Shown: positions 51,280 to 60,795 of the stretch, in pieces
Position numbering within the stretch: the first letter of the stretch is position 1
Layout of the letters: each line of letters opens with the position of its first letter
Source of the DNA: CAYNZV01 sp965217095
GTDB lineage: Bacteria > Latescibacterota > UBA2968 > UBA8231
DNA: 64,000 nt
Direction of reading: 5' to 3'
NCBI GenBank assembly: GCA_965217095.1
Contig: OZ244235.1
Span: 5,084,001-5,148,000 of the forward strand
Notes under the pieces: generated by a model
The model's input: only the letters and a program-made list of their open reading frames with translations
Database searches by the model: none
Told to the model about the DNA's origin: nothing
Position numbers and translations under genes: made by a program

Positions 51280-51780
51280 TTGGCTGCGTTACGTTACGTC
51301 ACATACCTGACCTTGCTGGCAACATGCCTGAGTTGTTCGCCGCAGCAGGCACCCGCTGCAGACGCCAAAGCAGCGGCGGGCATCCAGCCTGCCTCAAATC
51401 TGGATATACGTGCCTACAGGGGGAAGGTGGTCTTGCTGAATTTCTGGGCCACCTGGTGCGGTCCCTGCCGCATCGAGATACCCGACCTGGTTCGCCTCAA
51501 CCATCAGTTCGACCAGAGCGAGGTGGCGATCATCGGCGTTTCCCTCGACAAGAATGGTACGCCGGACGAGCTCCGGGTTCAGCTGGAGAAGTTCGTAAAG
51601 GCCTACAAGATCGACTATCCAATTTTCCTCGATAACGATGGTCTATTGCACAGGGAATACGGCAATTTCGCCTTTGTGCCCGCTACCTTTTTGATCGACC
51701 GACAAGGGCAGGTTGCCCATTCTTACTGGGGAGTGAAGTCTTTTGGAGAGTTTGCCAAGGCAATAGAAGAGTTGCTCTAG
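51280..51780 (+). CDS. TlpA/ResA-like thioredoxin, probably periplasmic
   Basis: A 166-residue protein with a signal peptide ending near ATCLSCS (possible lipoprotein) and a thioredoxin fold with WATWCGPCRIEIPDL (CxxC) and the cis-proline FVPATFLID. A TTG at 51280 is the start. Such proteins reduce cytochrome c or other disulfides outside the cytoplasm; the partner is not known here. Confidence 0.88.
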   Translation: MAALRYVTYLTLLATCLSCSPQQAPAADAKAAAGIQPASNLDIRAYRGKVVLLNFWATWCGPCRIEIPDLVRLNHQFDQSEVAIIGVSLDKNGTPDELRVQLEKFVKAYKIDYPIFLDNDGLLHREYGNFAFVPATFLIDRQGQVAHSYWGVKSFGEFAKAIEELL

Positions 51781-51814
51781 AAATTTGGTCCTCGCTGCGG
51801 GACCTAGGAAATAG

Positions 51815-51850
51815 AAAAGCGGGGCGATTCGTTGGAATCGCCCCGCTTTT
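51815..51850. terminator. Bidirectional rho-independent terminator
   Basis: A perfect 16-base stem (aaaagcggggcgattc and its complement) with a gttg loop and T/A runs at each foot, between the convergent thioredoxin gene and the 51871-52182 gene. Confidence 0.9.
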
Positions 51851-51870
51851 TCTATCTGTAACGGATCTGG

Positions 51871-52182
51871 TTAGTGGGTGGAGTAGAGCCGTTCTACGAT
51901 CCGTTTACCATGTCGCTTAACCAGGACTTCCTTAAAGGTATCAATGGTTGTGTTGTTACGGAGATGTTCGAGCATCGCCTTTCTGTTCATAACCATCATG
52001 GTGCCCTGTCGATAGTCGGGAAACCGACCGAAGGAAGCTGGAACGGGGTCGCCCGTTAAGCAGCAGTTCTCTTCCAGCTCCAGTTCGACCTGGGATCCTG
52101 GATCGAAGGAGAAGTCAGTGCCATCGTCATCTCCCTGACTCTCACTTTTGAGTTTGAGGGCACGGCCACGCGATTCTGCCAT
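51871..52182 (-). CDS. Hypothetical protein, 103 residues
   Basis: I do not recognise this gene. It encodes a soluble, acidic N-terminal half (QGDDDGTDFSFDPGSQVELELEENCC) with a Cys-Cys pair and a basic C-terminal half (KEVLVKRHGKRIVERL). No signal peptide or membrane segment is seen. It starts with ATG at 52182, and its 3' end is served by the strong bidirectional terminator, which supports it being a real transcript. Function unknown. Confidence 0.6.
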   Translation of the reverse strand: MAESRGRALKLKSESQGDDDGTDFSFDPGSQVELELEENCCLTGDPVPASFGRFPDYRQGTMMVMNRKAMLEHLRNNTTIDTFKEVLVKRHGKRIVERLYSTH

Positions 52183-52250
52183 CGTTATTATCTCCGTTGA
52201 ATTCGTTGGGCATCAAATATAGAGGGGATGGCCGGATTGGCAAGCGAGGC

Positions 52251-53012
52251 TCAGTACGGCAGGTCTTCGAATCTGGAGAGAACGTCGGCGCCATTCTTCG
52301 TCACGGCCACGGTGTGCTCGAATTGCGCCGAAAGCGAGCCATCCGCTGTAACCGCGGTCCAGTTATCCTCCAGCAACCGGGTTTCGGCCGCACCGCTATT
52401 TACCATCGGCTCAACTGTAAATACCATGCCAGCCTGCAGTCGCCGGCCGGTTCCCGGATCACCGTAATGCAACAACTGGGGCTCTTCGTGGAAAGAGCGC
52501 CCGAGACCATGACCGCAATACTCACGGACCACCGACAATCCCTCCGCTTCGACGGAGGTCTGAATCACGTTGCCCACGTCGCCCAGCCGTTTCCCGAGCA
52601 CGCAGCATTCCAATCCAAGATCCAACGCTCGTCGTGTGGCATCGGTCAAGTGTTGCGCCTCGCCCCCGATCTCACCGACGCCGGTGGTCACATTCATGTC
52701 GCCGTGATAGCCGTCTTTTTTTACCGCGATGTCGATGGCCACGATGTCCCCTTCTTGGAGGACTCGCTTTCCGGGGATGCCGTGAACGACCTCCTCGTTC
52801 ACCGACAAACATATGCTTCCCGGATACCCTTTGTACCCTTTGGCGCTGGCTTTCGCGTCCCGACCGCGAATAAAGTCTTCCGCCACTTTGTCGAGCTCCA
52901 ATGTGCTCACGCCCGGGGTCACCTTGTCGATTACCTCCGCCATTGCCTCGGCCGCAATGCGGCAACTGGCTCTAATCTTTTCGATCTCGCGAGTCGATTT
53001 CAGATGGATCAT
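52251..53012 (-). CDS. map: Methionine aminopeptidase, type I
   Basis: A 253-residue enzyme that removes the initiator methionine. The five metal ligands are present: Asp in AIDIAVK, Asp in GYHGDMNVT, His in GHGLGRSFHEEP, Glu in FTVEPMV and Glu in AQFEHTVAV. There is no N-terminal zinc-finger extension, as in most bacterial type I enzymes. ATG at 53012. Confidence 0.96.
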   Translation of the reverse strand: MIHLKSTREIEKIRASCRIAAEAMAEVIDKVTPGVSTLELDKVAEDFIRGRDAKASAKGYKGYPGSICLSVNEEVVHGIPGKRVLQEGDIVAIDIAVKKDGYHGDMNVTTGVGEIGGEAQHLTDATRRALDLGLECCVLGKRLGDVGNVIQTSVEAEGLSVVREYCGHGLGRSFHEEPQLLHYGDPGTGRRLQAGMVFTVEPMVNSGAAETRLLEDNWTAVTADGSLSAQFEHTVAVTKNGADVLSRFEDLPY

Positions 53013-53136
53013 GGTAAGGTGAGATTCATGAGTGACGGAAGGTGCAACCTACACGGCTTTGCTCTGGAAAAGGTCGACACATAGATTCCATCCTGTCAAG
53101 AATACGCCCAACCAAACCTAAACCACACAACCTCGT

Positions 53137-54156
53137 TTGATCCCGCGCGTTTCAGTTCTGCTACCCGTCTTTAACGCAGCTGCAACCCTCGATGAGACCC
53201 TGGCTAGCCTCTTGGACCAATCTCTCAAGGAGTTCGAAATCGTCGCGGTGAACGATGGATCCAACGATGGTTCCACAGAGCTTCTGCAAAGATGGAGTGC
53301 AAAGGATGCTCGCCTGCGGGTTAAGAGTGGTCCCCACGCCGGTCTTGTTGCCGCTCTGAATTCGGGGCTGTACCTGTGTCGGAGTCCCTTGGTGGCCCGC
53401 ATGGATGCCGACGACACCGTTCATCCGCAGCGGCTCGAAAAGCAGTCGCGGATGTTTGCCGACCGTCCCGAGCTTAGTGTGGTGGGCAGTTTGGTGAAAA
53501 CCGTTCCGAGAACGGAGGTGGGGGAAGGTCTGCTCATATATGAACAGTGGCTCAATAGCCTGGTGGATCACTCGGACATAACGAGAGAGATATTTATCGA
53601 GAGTCCGATCGCCCATCCAAGCGCCATGGTTCGGCGCGAGGAAATCTTGAAGCTGGGCGGTTACCGGGATTGTGGTTGGCCCGAAGACTACGACCTGTGG
53701 TTGCGGTACTATCTTCAAGGCAGCCGGTTTGCGAAGGTGAATGAGGTGCTGCTTTACTGGCGTGAACATGCGGGTCGGCTGTCCCGCACCGATGGCCGTT
53801 ATTCCATCGAGAATTTCCTCAAAGCTAAAGCTCACTTTCTGGTTGCCGGACCCCTCGCCGACAGGGACGCGGTTTTCATGTGGGGGGCGGGTAAAACCGG
53901 ACGTCGTCTCAGCAAACATCTCATCCGCGGTGGATGCACGCCGACTGCCGTCGTGGATATAGATCCGAAGAAGATCGGTTCGGTTCTGCGCGGCCGCCCG
54001 ATCGTGGCGCCCGATTCGCTGGCGCAGCAGTGGCACCGATTCGAACGTCCCTTTCTGGTTGTCGCCGTCGCCTCCCGGGGGGCGCGCGCGTTGATCCGCA
54101 GCGCCCTAGTGGGGAAGGGTCTGGTGGAAGGGAGGCATTTCCTCTTCGCCGCGTAG
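53137..54156 (+). CDS. Family 2 glycosyltransferase with C-terminal nucleotide-binding-like domain
   Basis: A 339-residue protein. Residues 1-240 are a GT-A fold (SVLLPVFNAAATLDETLASL, VNDGSNDGST, ARMDADDTVHPQR, GWPEDYDLWLR). Residues 245-339 form a Rossmann-like module (FMWGAGKTGRRLSKHLI, AVVDIDPKKIG, FLVVAVASRGAR) similar to the N-terminal domain of sugar acyltransferases such as PglD. A TTG at 53137 is the start; no clear ribosome binding site. The macrodomain gene follows 14 bases after the stop. It lies opposite map. Confidence 0.8.
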   Translation: MIPRVSVLLPVFNAAATLDETLASLLDQSLKEFEIVAVNDGSNDGSTELLQRWSAKDARLRVKSGPHAGLVAALNSGLYLCRSPLVARMDADDTVHPQRLEKQSRMFADRPELSVVGSLVKTVPRTEVGEGLLIYEQWLNSLVDHSDITREIFIESPIAHPSAMVRREEILKLGGYRDCGWPEDYDLWLRYYLQGSRFAKVNEVLLYWREHAGRLSRTDGRYSIENFLKAKAHFLVAGPLADRDAVFMWGAGKTGRRLSKHLIRGGCTPTAVVDIDPKKIGSVLRGRPIVAPDSLAQQWHRFERPFLVVAVASRGARALIRSALVGKGLVEGRHFLFAA

Positions 54157-54170
54157 AACGAGGAGGGCTA

Positions 54171-54692
54171 ATGAGCGTATTCGATCGAATGGAGGTCACA
54201 CGTGCCGATATCACGGATCTCGACGTGGATGTGATCGTCAACGCGGCAAATCGGAGCTTGCTCGGCGGTGTTGGGGTAGACGGTGCGATTCACCGGAAAG
54301 CCGGACCGGGCTTGCTGGCGGACTGTCGCGCCCTGAATGGATGCGAAACCGGTGAGGCCAAGCTCACAAAAGGACATTCGCTACCGGCGAGATTCGTGAT
54401 CCACACCGTAGGTCCGGTGTACGGCGGTGGACCAGACGATGCCGGTCAACTGGAAGGCTGTTACCGCAACAGTCTTCAACTTGCCGCGAATCGCGGTCTC
54501 GCCACCATTGCTTTTCCGGCCATCAGCTGTGGTGTGTATGGCTACCCGATCGAGGAGGCAGCGCCCGTTGCAATATCGACGGTGAGCGACTTCCTCCGTG
54601 AAAACCGGCAACCGGCGGAGGTGATGTTCGTCCTTTTCTCCGAGAACCACCGGAAGGTCTATTTGCGAGCGCTTAAGCTGCTTGCCGGGTGA
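54171..54692 (+). CDS. Macrodomain protein (ADP-ribose binding, O-acetyl-ADP-ribose deacetylase-like)
   Basis: A 173-residue single macrodomain of the YmdB/MacroD type: VIVNAANRSLLGGVGVDGAI, HTVGPVYGGG and FPAISCGVYGYP, covering all ADP-ribose contact loops. It removes ADP-ribose or acetyl from substrates in the cytosol. The ATG at 54171 is preceded by gaggagg; upstream codons in the frame belong to the glycosyltransferase gene. Its partner ADP-ribosyltransferase is not seen nearby. Confidence 0.92.
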   Translation: MSVFDRMEVTRADITDLDVDVIVNAANRSLLGGVGVDGAIHRKAGPGLLADCRALNGCETGEAKLTKGHSLPARFVIHTVGPVYGGGPDDAGQLEGCYRNSLQLAANRGLATIAFPAISCGVYGYPIEEAAPVAISTVSDFLRENRQPAEVMFVLFSENHRKVYLRALKLLAG

Positions 54693-54868
54693 GTCCCCAA
54701 TCTTCAACGCATTTCGCTCCCGCCAGACCCAGTTTACAGGAAGAATTTTCTCTTGCGGCAATCCGTTCCGCTCTGTGCCTGCACCGGCGCTCGTGATTTT
54801 CAGGTGGCGAAAAATGGCATACATGTTGCTAATTCAGAGGAAAGCGTCTCCTCGAATAGGAGGGCAAC

Positions 54869-55615
54869 ATGCGGAACGTCGATTACATTGATCTGGCCAA
54901 CGGCGAACGAGAAAAGAGCTTCTTCTTCGTCCTCAACGCATATCTGCACTCCCGCATCGATCGCAAGCGCGAATCGGTCGATGACGAGGAGGTCAACGTC
55001 TACATGGCCCATCTCCTGCACTCACTGGTCGACGGTCGTTTCTACACCGACAATCAAGAGCTCCTGGCAACCACCCCCGCCGATGTGTTCACCAAGGGGG
55101 AGGAGTGCGGGAGCAACCACCACAAACTCAAGGTCTACCGAGCTAACGCTGACCATCGCTTTATCTCCTTTGGCCTGTTTTCAGGTTTCGGGGATCACCG
55201 ATCGCGCTACGGAGCCAACCAGAACACCAGTGCAACCTATCTGGAGCAAGCTCAGCAGTTCTACTCCTGGGCAGCGGTGTTCTCTTCCAGGCTCCCGCGA
55301 AAATATCGGGGGTTGTCGGTGACGCTTGAAAAGATCGCGAGTCAGTTCGAGATCTACCTCGAAATTCTCGGTCACATGGGCAGCAAGTATTTCAACCTTC
55401 TGCAACGGCTGACCACCGGCGAGCTGTTCCATTTGGAGCGTGAGGTCAACGATCGCGCAAAACCTGCCATCTGCGAGGTAGCGCTGGACCGCATGCTGGA
55501 CGCCTACAACTGCTGGCAGTCACACCGCAACGTTAAAAGCCGCACTCGGTTTGTCGAAGCGCGCGAACAGTACGGCGCTCTCAATCCGCAGTTCTCCGCT
55601 AAAAATCTCGACTAG
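54869..55615 (+). CDS. Hypothetical protein, 248 residues
   Basis: I do not recognise this gene. The protein is soluble and largely helical, rich in aromatic and His residues (MAHLLHSLVDGRFYTD; EILGHMGSKYFNLLQRL), with no signal peptide or transmembrane segment. taggaggg sits five bases before the ATG, supporting expression. It lies alone between the macrodomain gene and glcD. The regular His/Tyr pattern could suit a cofactor- or metal-binding bundle, which is a guess. Confidence 0.65.
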   Translation: MRNVDYIDLANGEREKSFFFVLNAYLHSRIDRKRESVDDEEVNVYMAHLLHSLVDGRFYTDNQELLATTPADVFTKGEECGSNHHKLKVYRANADHRFISFGLFSGFGDHRSRYGANQNTSATYLEQAQQFYSWAAVFSSRLPRKYRGLSVTLEKIASQFEIYLEILGHMGSKYFNLLQRLTTGELFHLEREVNDRAKPAICEVALDRMLDAYNCWQSHRNVKSRTRFVEAREQYGALNPQFSAKNLD

Positions 55616-55729
55616 CCTTCTTTCGGAACAACGACCACGCACCACATCGCGATGGCTTGAACAGCCATTGCCGTTTTGATAGGTTGCTCGGTAGCTCACC
55701 GCCCCGATACCTAGCCACAGAATCCTTTC

Positions 55730-57217
55730 ATGCGACTGCCCGAACCAAAAGCGGAACGTCTGGCGAAGCGTCCCGATCTGCTGCGACGTCTTGGAGAGAT
55801 TCTAGACGACGATCAGCTGATTCACCGTCCCGAACAGCTTGCCGTCTACGAGTGTGATGCATTGTCTGCCTATCGACAGCGGCCTATGGCGGTGGTTCTG
55901 GCAAACGACACGGCTGATGTGGTGGGCACGCTTAGCGCCTGTTCCGAGCTCGAGATTCCGCTCGTGCCGTGGGGTGCCGGCACGGGACTCTCAGGTGGTG
56001 CCCTGGCTCTTCAAGATGGGGTGATGTTGAGCCTGGCACGCATGAACCAGGTGATCGATATCGACCTGGACAACCGCACCGCCACGGTCCAACCTGGGGT
56101 CACCAATCTCGCCATTACCGAAGCGGTGAAAGACAGGGGTTTCTACTACGCCCCCGATCCATCGAGCCAGCTCGCCTGCACCATAGGAGGCAACGTCGCC
56201 GAAAACTCCGGAGGTGTTCACTGCCTCAAATACGGCGTTACCACCAATAACGTCCTTGGTCTGGAGGTTGTTCTCGTAGACGGTGAAACCGTCAGGTTGG
56301 GCGGCAAAGCAATGGACCAAGCCGGTTATGACCTGCTAGCGCTGCTGACCGGTTCGGAGGGTCTTCTGGCGGTAATTACCGAGGTGACGGTGAGATTGTT
56401 GCGCCGGCCGGAAACGGCGCGGGCGATCATGGCCGTTTTCGATTCGATAGAAGCAGCCGGCAAAGCAGTCGCCGACACGATCGGGGCGGGCATGGTGCCC
56501 GCAGGCATGGAGATCATGGACAAGCTCTCGATTGGAGCCGTAGAAGAGTTTGTCCACGCTGGTTATCCGACGGACGCGGAATCGCTGCTACTGGTAGAGC
56601 TGGACGGACCCGCCAGCGAGGTGGAACAGCAAATAGGGAAGCTCGAAGTCTTGCTGCGAGACAGCGGCGCTCAGGAACTCCGCGTTTCGAGGAACGAAGA
56701 GGATCGCCTAAAGCTGTGGGCGGGCCGCAAGGCAGCCTTCGGCGCCATGGGAAAAATCAGTCCAGACTACTACTGCATGGACGGGACCATACCGCGGCGC
56801 AAACTCCCCCAGGTACTCGGTCGTATCGGAGAACTCAGCCAGAGTTTCGGATTGCGCGTAGCCAACGTGTTTCACGCTGGAGACGGCAATCTTCACCCCC
56901 TGGTGCTGTACGACGGGAACGTGCCCGGTGAACTGGAAAAGGCCGAGACCTTAGGTGCCGAGATCTTGAAATATTGTGTGGAGGTGGGAGGTGTGCTGAG
57001 CGGTGAGCACGGCATCGGCATCGAGAAACGAGATCTCATGCCATGCATGTTTGAGGACGCTGATCTGGATACCCAAGAGCGGGTCAAAGCGGCTTTCGAT
57101 CCGCGGGGACTGCTGAATCCCGGCAAGGTTTTTCCCCAACTGCGCCACTGTGTGGAAGGGGGTCGCATGCACGTGCACGGGGACGATACGCGGTTTGAAC
57201 ATCTCGAGCGCTACTGA
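55730..57217 (+). CDS. glcD: Glycolate oxidase FAD-linked subunit
   Basis: A 495-residue flavoprotein of the FAD_binding_4/FAD-oxidase_C type: VPWGAGTGLSGGAL and DPSSQLACTIGGNVAENSGG for FAD, HAGDGNLHP and GEHGIGIEKR for substrate. With GlcE and GlcF it oxidises glycolate or D-lactate. Start ATG 55730; glcE follows. Confidence 0.94.
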   Translation: MRLPEPKAERLAKRPDLLRRLGEILDDDQLIHRPEQLAVYECDALSAYRQRPMAVVLANDTADVVGTLSACSELEIPLVPWGAGTGLSGGALALQDGVMLSLARMNQVIDIDLDNRTATVQPGVTNLAITEAVKDRGFYYAPDPSSQLACTIGGNVAENSGGVHCLKYGVTTNNVLGLEVVLVDGETVRLGGKAMDQAGYDLLALLTGSEGLLAVITEVTVRLLRRPETARAIMAVFDSIEAAGKAVADTIGAGMVPAGMEIMDKLSIGAVEEFVHAGYPTDAESLLLVELDGPASEVEQQIGKLEVLLRDSGAQELRVSRNEEDRLKLWAGRKAAFGAMGKISPDYYCMDGTIPRRKLPQVLGRIGELSQSFGLRVANVFHAGDGNLHPLVLYDGNVPGELEKAETLGAEILKYCVEVGGVLSGEHGIGIEKRDLMPCMFEDADLDTQERVKAAFDPRGLLNPGKVFPQLRHCVEGGRMHVHGDDTRFEHLERY

Positions 57218-57286
57218 TGCCCACCGTTTTCTTTCTTCAAGCGATGTTTCTTGGGCCCCTGACGATCGCCTGCCTAACACCTTTTG

Positions 57287-58450
57287 ATGGATAACCTAAT
57301 CCCCTCCTCCCCCCCCGACACAACCGATGATGTGACGGACCGGGTGCGTGTGGCGTTGGCGGAAAACAGCCCCCTGGCGATAAGCTGTGGCAACAGCAAA
57401 TCACAGCTTGGACGTGGGGTCGCGGGGTTGACGCCGCTGGATATGTCCGGGCTTTCGGGCGTTGTCGACTACGAACCCGCCGAGCTCATCCTTATTGCGA
57501 AACCGGGAACGAGATTGAGCGCCTTGGAGACGATGTTGGAGGGGGAAGGTCAGCGTTTTGCTTTCGAACCCCCCAGCTGGGGCGCCGGCGCCACCATAGG
57601 TGGTACCGTTGCTTGCAATCTATCCGGTCCGCGTCGATTCAAAGCAGGCGCTTTGCGCGACCACCTGCTGGGCATCGAGATGGTGAACGGCCACGGAGAG
57701 CGGGTGCGAGCGGGGGGGCGGGTGGTCAAGAATGTTACCGGTTACGATCTTGCCCGGGTGCTTGCCGGTTCGTTCGGCACCTTGGGCATTCTCACCGAGG
57801 TCTGCCTCAAGGTGTGGCCCATTGCCGAATGTGAGCACACCCTGTGCGTCTCCGATCTAACACCTAACGAAGCGTTGGACTACATGCTGTCGTGGGCCGG
57901 TCTCCCCTTGGAGATAACGGCCATGGCGTATTCGCCTACCGCCGGTCTGCGCGCCCGCCTCGAAGGACCGGGGAAAGCGGTCCACTCGCAGGTGGACAGC
58001 CTGAAGCGGCTTTGCTCCGGCGAATGCGGGCTTTTGGACGACAAGGCCTCGCGCGAATTCTGGCGCCAATGGCGGGAATTGGAATGGCTGCCGCCGGCCG
58101 CTCACGAGCAGCGCTGGCGTTTTTCATGTCCACCTGCACGGTCGGCGCGATTGATGGAGGCGCTGCGGGCTCACGGGCTGCGGATATACGGATTCGACTG
58201 GGCGGGTGGGTTGCTGTGGGGGCTCTTTCCCACCGCAGCTGAAATCGGCGTGATTCATCGCACCGCCGTTCGGCACGATGCCATCGCCTGGCGTTTCGCG
58301 AACGCCAGCGGAGGACGAAACGAAGAGGCATTTACGCCTCCCAACGGCCCTGTGGTCCGCATGAACCAGACCCTCAAACGAGCCCTCGATCCCCAGGCTA
58401 TTTTCAATCCCGGACGCATTTACGCCCTCGACGAAGCGCAGCCGGCCTAA
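57287..58450 (+). CDS. glcE: Glycolate oxidase FAD-binding subunit
   Basis: A 387-residue partner of GlcD with an FAD_binding_4 domain (PPSWGAGATIGGTVACNLSG; GGRVVKNVTGYDLARVLAGS) and a divergent C-terminus ending FNPGRIYA. The ATG at 57287 is three bases after an in-frame TTG. It is 69 bases downstream of glcD; glcF is not next but at 12588. Confidence 0.92.
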   Translation: MDNLIPSSPPDTTDDVTDRVRVALAENSPLAISCGNSKSQLGRGVAGLTPLDMSGLSGVVDYEPAELILIAKPGTRLSALETMLEGEGQRFAFEPPSWGAGATIGGTVACNLSGPRRFKAGALRDHLLGIEMVNGHGERVRAGGRVVKNVTGYDLARVLAGSFGTLGILTEVCLKVWPIAECEHTLCVSDLTPNEALDYMLSWAGLPLEITAMAYSPTAGLRARLEGPGKAVHSQVDSLKRLCSGECGLLDDKASREFWRQWRELEWLPPAAHEQRWRFSCPPARSARLMEALRAHGLRIYGFDWAGGLLWGLFPTAAEIGVIHRTAVRHDAIAWRFANASGGRNEEAFTPPNGPVVRMNQTLKRALDPQAIFNPGRIYALDEAQPA

Positions 58451-58482
58451 GTCCCCAGCGGCGCTCACCTTGCGCTGCCGCG

Positions 58483-58511
58483 TTGACACCCGGTACCCCA
58501 ATCCTTAGCAT
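58483..58511 (+). promoter_or_regulatory. Candidate sigma-70-type promoter before the polyprenyl synthase gene
   Basis: TTGACA at 58483-58488, a 17-base spacer and TAGCAT at 58506-58511, 68 bases before the ATG of the polyprenyl diphosphate synthase. Confidence 0.4.
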
Positions 58512-58579
58512 TTCGCTTTCCTGCGGCAGAACGCGACGACCGTCCATTCCAACCTTTCCAAAACCAACCCCGCGTTTAG

Positions 58580-59548
58580 ATGGACCGATTTCTAGCTCCC
58601 GTACAACGAGAAATGCAGAGCGTCGAAGAATGCCTGGACGCCGCTTTGACGTCGGATGTGGCAATGGTCCACGAGATCGCGCGTTACATGTCGACCTTGA
58701 AAGGAAAACGTCTGCGTCCGGCGCTGGCGCTCCTCGGGGCCAAGGCAACCGAATCCTGGGACGACCGAATCATCGAGGGTGCTGCGGCCGTGGAGATGAT
58801 TCACGCAGCAACCATGATTCACGATGACGTGGTCGATTCGGCGACCATGCGACGGGGGAAATCCTCGGTCAACTCAACGTGGAGCGGCCAGGTGGCCGTT
58901 CTCATGGGCGACTTTCTGCTAGCCAAGGCACTCGGCATGCTCGTCGATCTGGGCAATCTCGATGCGCTGGGAGCGGTGGCACGGGCGACGGAACGACTCA
59001 GCCAGGGGGAGATCTTCGAGATCCAGATCAGCCGGGAAACCGACACCAGTCGAGCATCGTATTTTGCCATGGTGGGCGACAAGACCGCTTCGCTCATCGC
59101 CGCCGCATGTAAACTGGGACCCCACCTTGCAGGGGCATCGCCGGCGTCCACCAAGGCCATGGGTGAGTACGGCGAAGCCTTGGGGTTAGCCTTTCAGATA
59201 GCTGACGATGTTCTCGATTTTACCGGGGATGCGTCGACTCTTGGAAAGCCGGTCGGCCACGACCTGCAAGGGGGCAAGATCACCCTACCTCTCATAATGG
59301 CTCTGGGTGACGCGCCGCCCGCGGAACGGACCCAGGTTGAAGAAATCCTCCGCAAGCCGCAGAAATCACCTGAAGAGTGGGCCCGAGTGGTCAGCTTCGT
59401 TGATGAAGGTGGTGGAGTTGACGCGGCCCGGCAGCTGGCTTTGGAATATGCCGACAAGGCGCAGACCTGTCTGCGCGAGCTCCCGTCCTCTCCAGCGCGA
59501 GATGTGCTCGAATTGGGTGTTCGGCTCGTGGTGAACCGCAACAGCTGA
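58580..59548 (+). CDS. ispB: Long-chain polyprenyl diphosphate synthase (octaprenyl type)
   Basis: A 322-residue all-helical prenyltransferase. The two aspartate-rich motifs are present: MIHDDVVDSATMRRG near residue 78 and QIADDVLDFTGD near 211. It lengthens isoprenoid diphosphates for quinone side chains. The residue before the first DDxxD motif and its large size fit the long-chain octaprenyl/solanesyl class, but exact chain length is not certain. Confidence 0.92.
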   Translation: MDRFLAPVQREMQSVEECLDAALTSDVAMVHEIARYMSTLKGKRLRPALALLGAKATESWDDRIIEGAAAVEMIHAATMIHDDVVDSATMRRGKSSVNSTWSGQVAVLMGDFLLAKALGMLVDLGNLDALGAVARATERLSQGEIFEIQISRETDTSRASYFAMVGDKTASLIAAACKLGPHLAGASPASTKAMGEYGEALGLAFQIADDVLDFTGDASTLGKPVGHDLQGGKITLPLIMALGDAPPAERTQVEEILRKPQKSPEEWARVVSFVDEGGGVDAARQLALEYADKAQTCLRELPSSPARDVLELGVRLVVNRNS

Positions 59549-59683
59549 TGCGATGAACAACAGGAGCCGATCCGAGTATCCCCTCCGGACCGCGGCAACG
59601 TCTTTGGCGGCCTTGTCTGAGTTGCGATTCTCTCTCTGAATTCTTTCCATTCAGATCGCCCCCGCGCCTTGCAATCGACAACA

Positions 59684-60727
59684 ATGACGCCCCCCCGGGT
59701 GTCAAAGCGAATACTCCGACAAGCTCCCCGGTTGCTCATGGCGGGGGCCGGTCTTCTCCTCATCATATACCTCCTACCCAGCTGGCGCGGGGCCGGCCCT
59801 GTGCGTCGGGCCCATGTGGCGATGGGCACCCTGGTTACCGTCAAGCTATACGGCGACCGGGAAACCTCCTTAGCCGCCATGGAGTCTGGCACCGCCGAGA
59901 TCGACCGCATCGAAAGGATCATGAGTCACTATTCCGGAGCCAGCGAGCTGGCCAGGGTGGAGTCGCTGGCGGCGATATCCGCAATCGCCTGCTCTCCTGA
60001 ACTGACTCACGTCATCCTACGATCGCAAGAGCTTGCCAGTTCCAGCGGCGGCGCGTTCGACATCACCGTTGGTGCGTTCTCCCGCCTGTGGAACTTCCCC
60101 GACGGCAACAGGGTGCCCCTGCCTCTGGAGCTGCAGGCCGCGGGCGACAAAGTGGATTATCGCATGGTGCAACTCCACGGCAACAGATTGCGATTGCAGA
60201 AAGCGGGAATGAGCCTGGATCTGGGCGCAGCTGCCAAGGGTTACGCGGTCGATCGCGCGGCGATGACGTTTCAACGGGAGGGGGTGACTTGCGGACTGAT
60301 TGAGGCAGGTGGGGATATCCGCTACTGGGGCCGCAAGCCTGACGGCTCCTCCTGGCGCTTCGGCATTCAGCATCCGCGCCGGCCGGATGAGATTATCGAG
60401 GTGGAGGATATCGGGTTGAGCGCTCTCGCCACCTCGGGTGACTACGAGCAGTTTTTCGAGCTCGAAGGCCGACGATTTCACCACATCCTTGACCCCCGTA
60501 CGGGATATCCGGCGCGCGCTTCGACCAGTGCTACCGTCTGGGCCGACAACGCGCTGGACGCCGATATTCTCGCTACCGCCGCCTTCGTGATGGGGCCGTT
60601 CGATGCCATTTCGTGGATCGAGTCCTTACCGCGGACGGAAGCCCTCATCTTTTTCGAGCTGGATGGCTTCTTGGACCACCGGGCAACCAGCGGCGTCATG
60701 GACCGCATTCGCTTCGCGCAACCGTGA
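59684..60727 (+). CDS. apbE: FAD:protein FMN transferase
   Basis: A 347-residue ApbE protein anchored by an N-terminal helix (LLMAGAGLLLIIYLLPS). Motifs: SGGAFDITVGAF, LDLGAAAKGYAVDRA, LIEAGGDIRYWG, HHILDPRTGYPA. It links FMN to Thr residues of Nqr, Rnf or related complexes outside the cytoplasm. The ATG at 59684 is chosen over an in-frame TTG at 59669. None of its target complexes is in the window. Confidence 0.92.
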   Translation: MTPPRVSKRILRQAPRLLMAGAGLLLIIYLLPSWRGAGPVRRAHVAMGTLVTVKLYGDRETSLAAMESGTAEIDRIERIMSHYSGASELARVESLAAISAIACSPELTHVILRSQELASSSGGAFDITVGAFSRLWNFPDGNRVPLPLELQAAGDKVDYRMVQLHGNRLRLQKAGMSLDLGAAAKGYAVDRAAMTFQREGVTCGLIEAGGDIRYWGRKPDGSSWRFGIQHPRRPDEIIEVEDIGLSALATSGDYEQFFELEGRRFHHILDPRTGYPARASTSATVWADNALDADILATAAFVMGPFDAISWIESLPRTEALIFFELDGFLDHRATSGVMDRIRFAQP

Positions 60728-60795
60728 TAATTTTCTTATGTTAAAAAGTTTGAACCGGATCAAAAGCGTCACGTGAAGAGAGTGCGGGAAACGCC

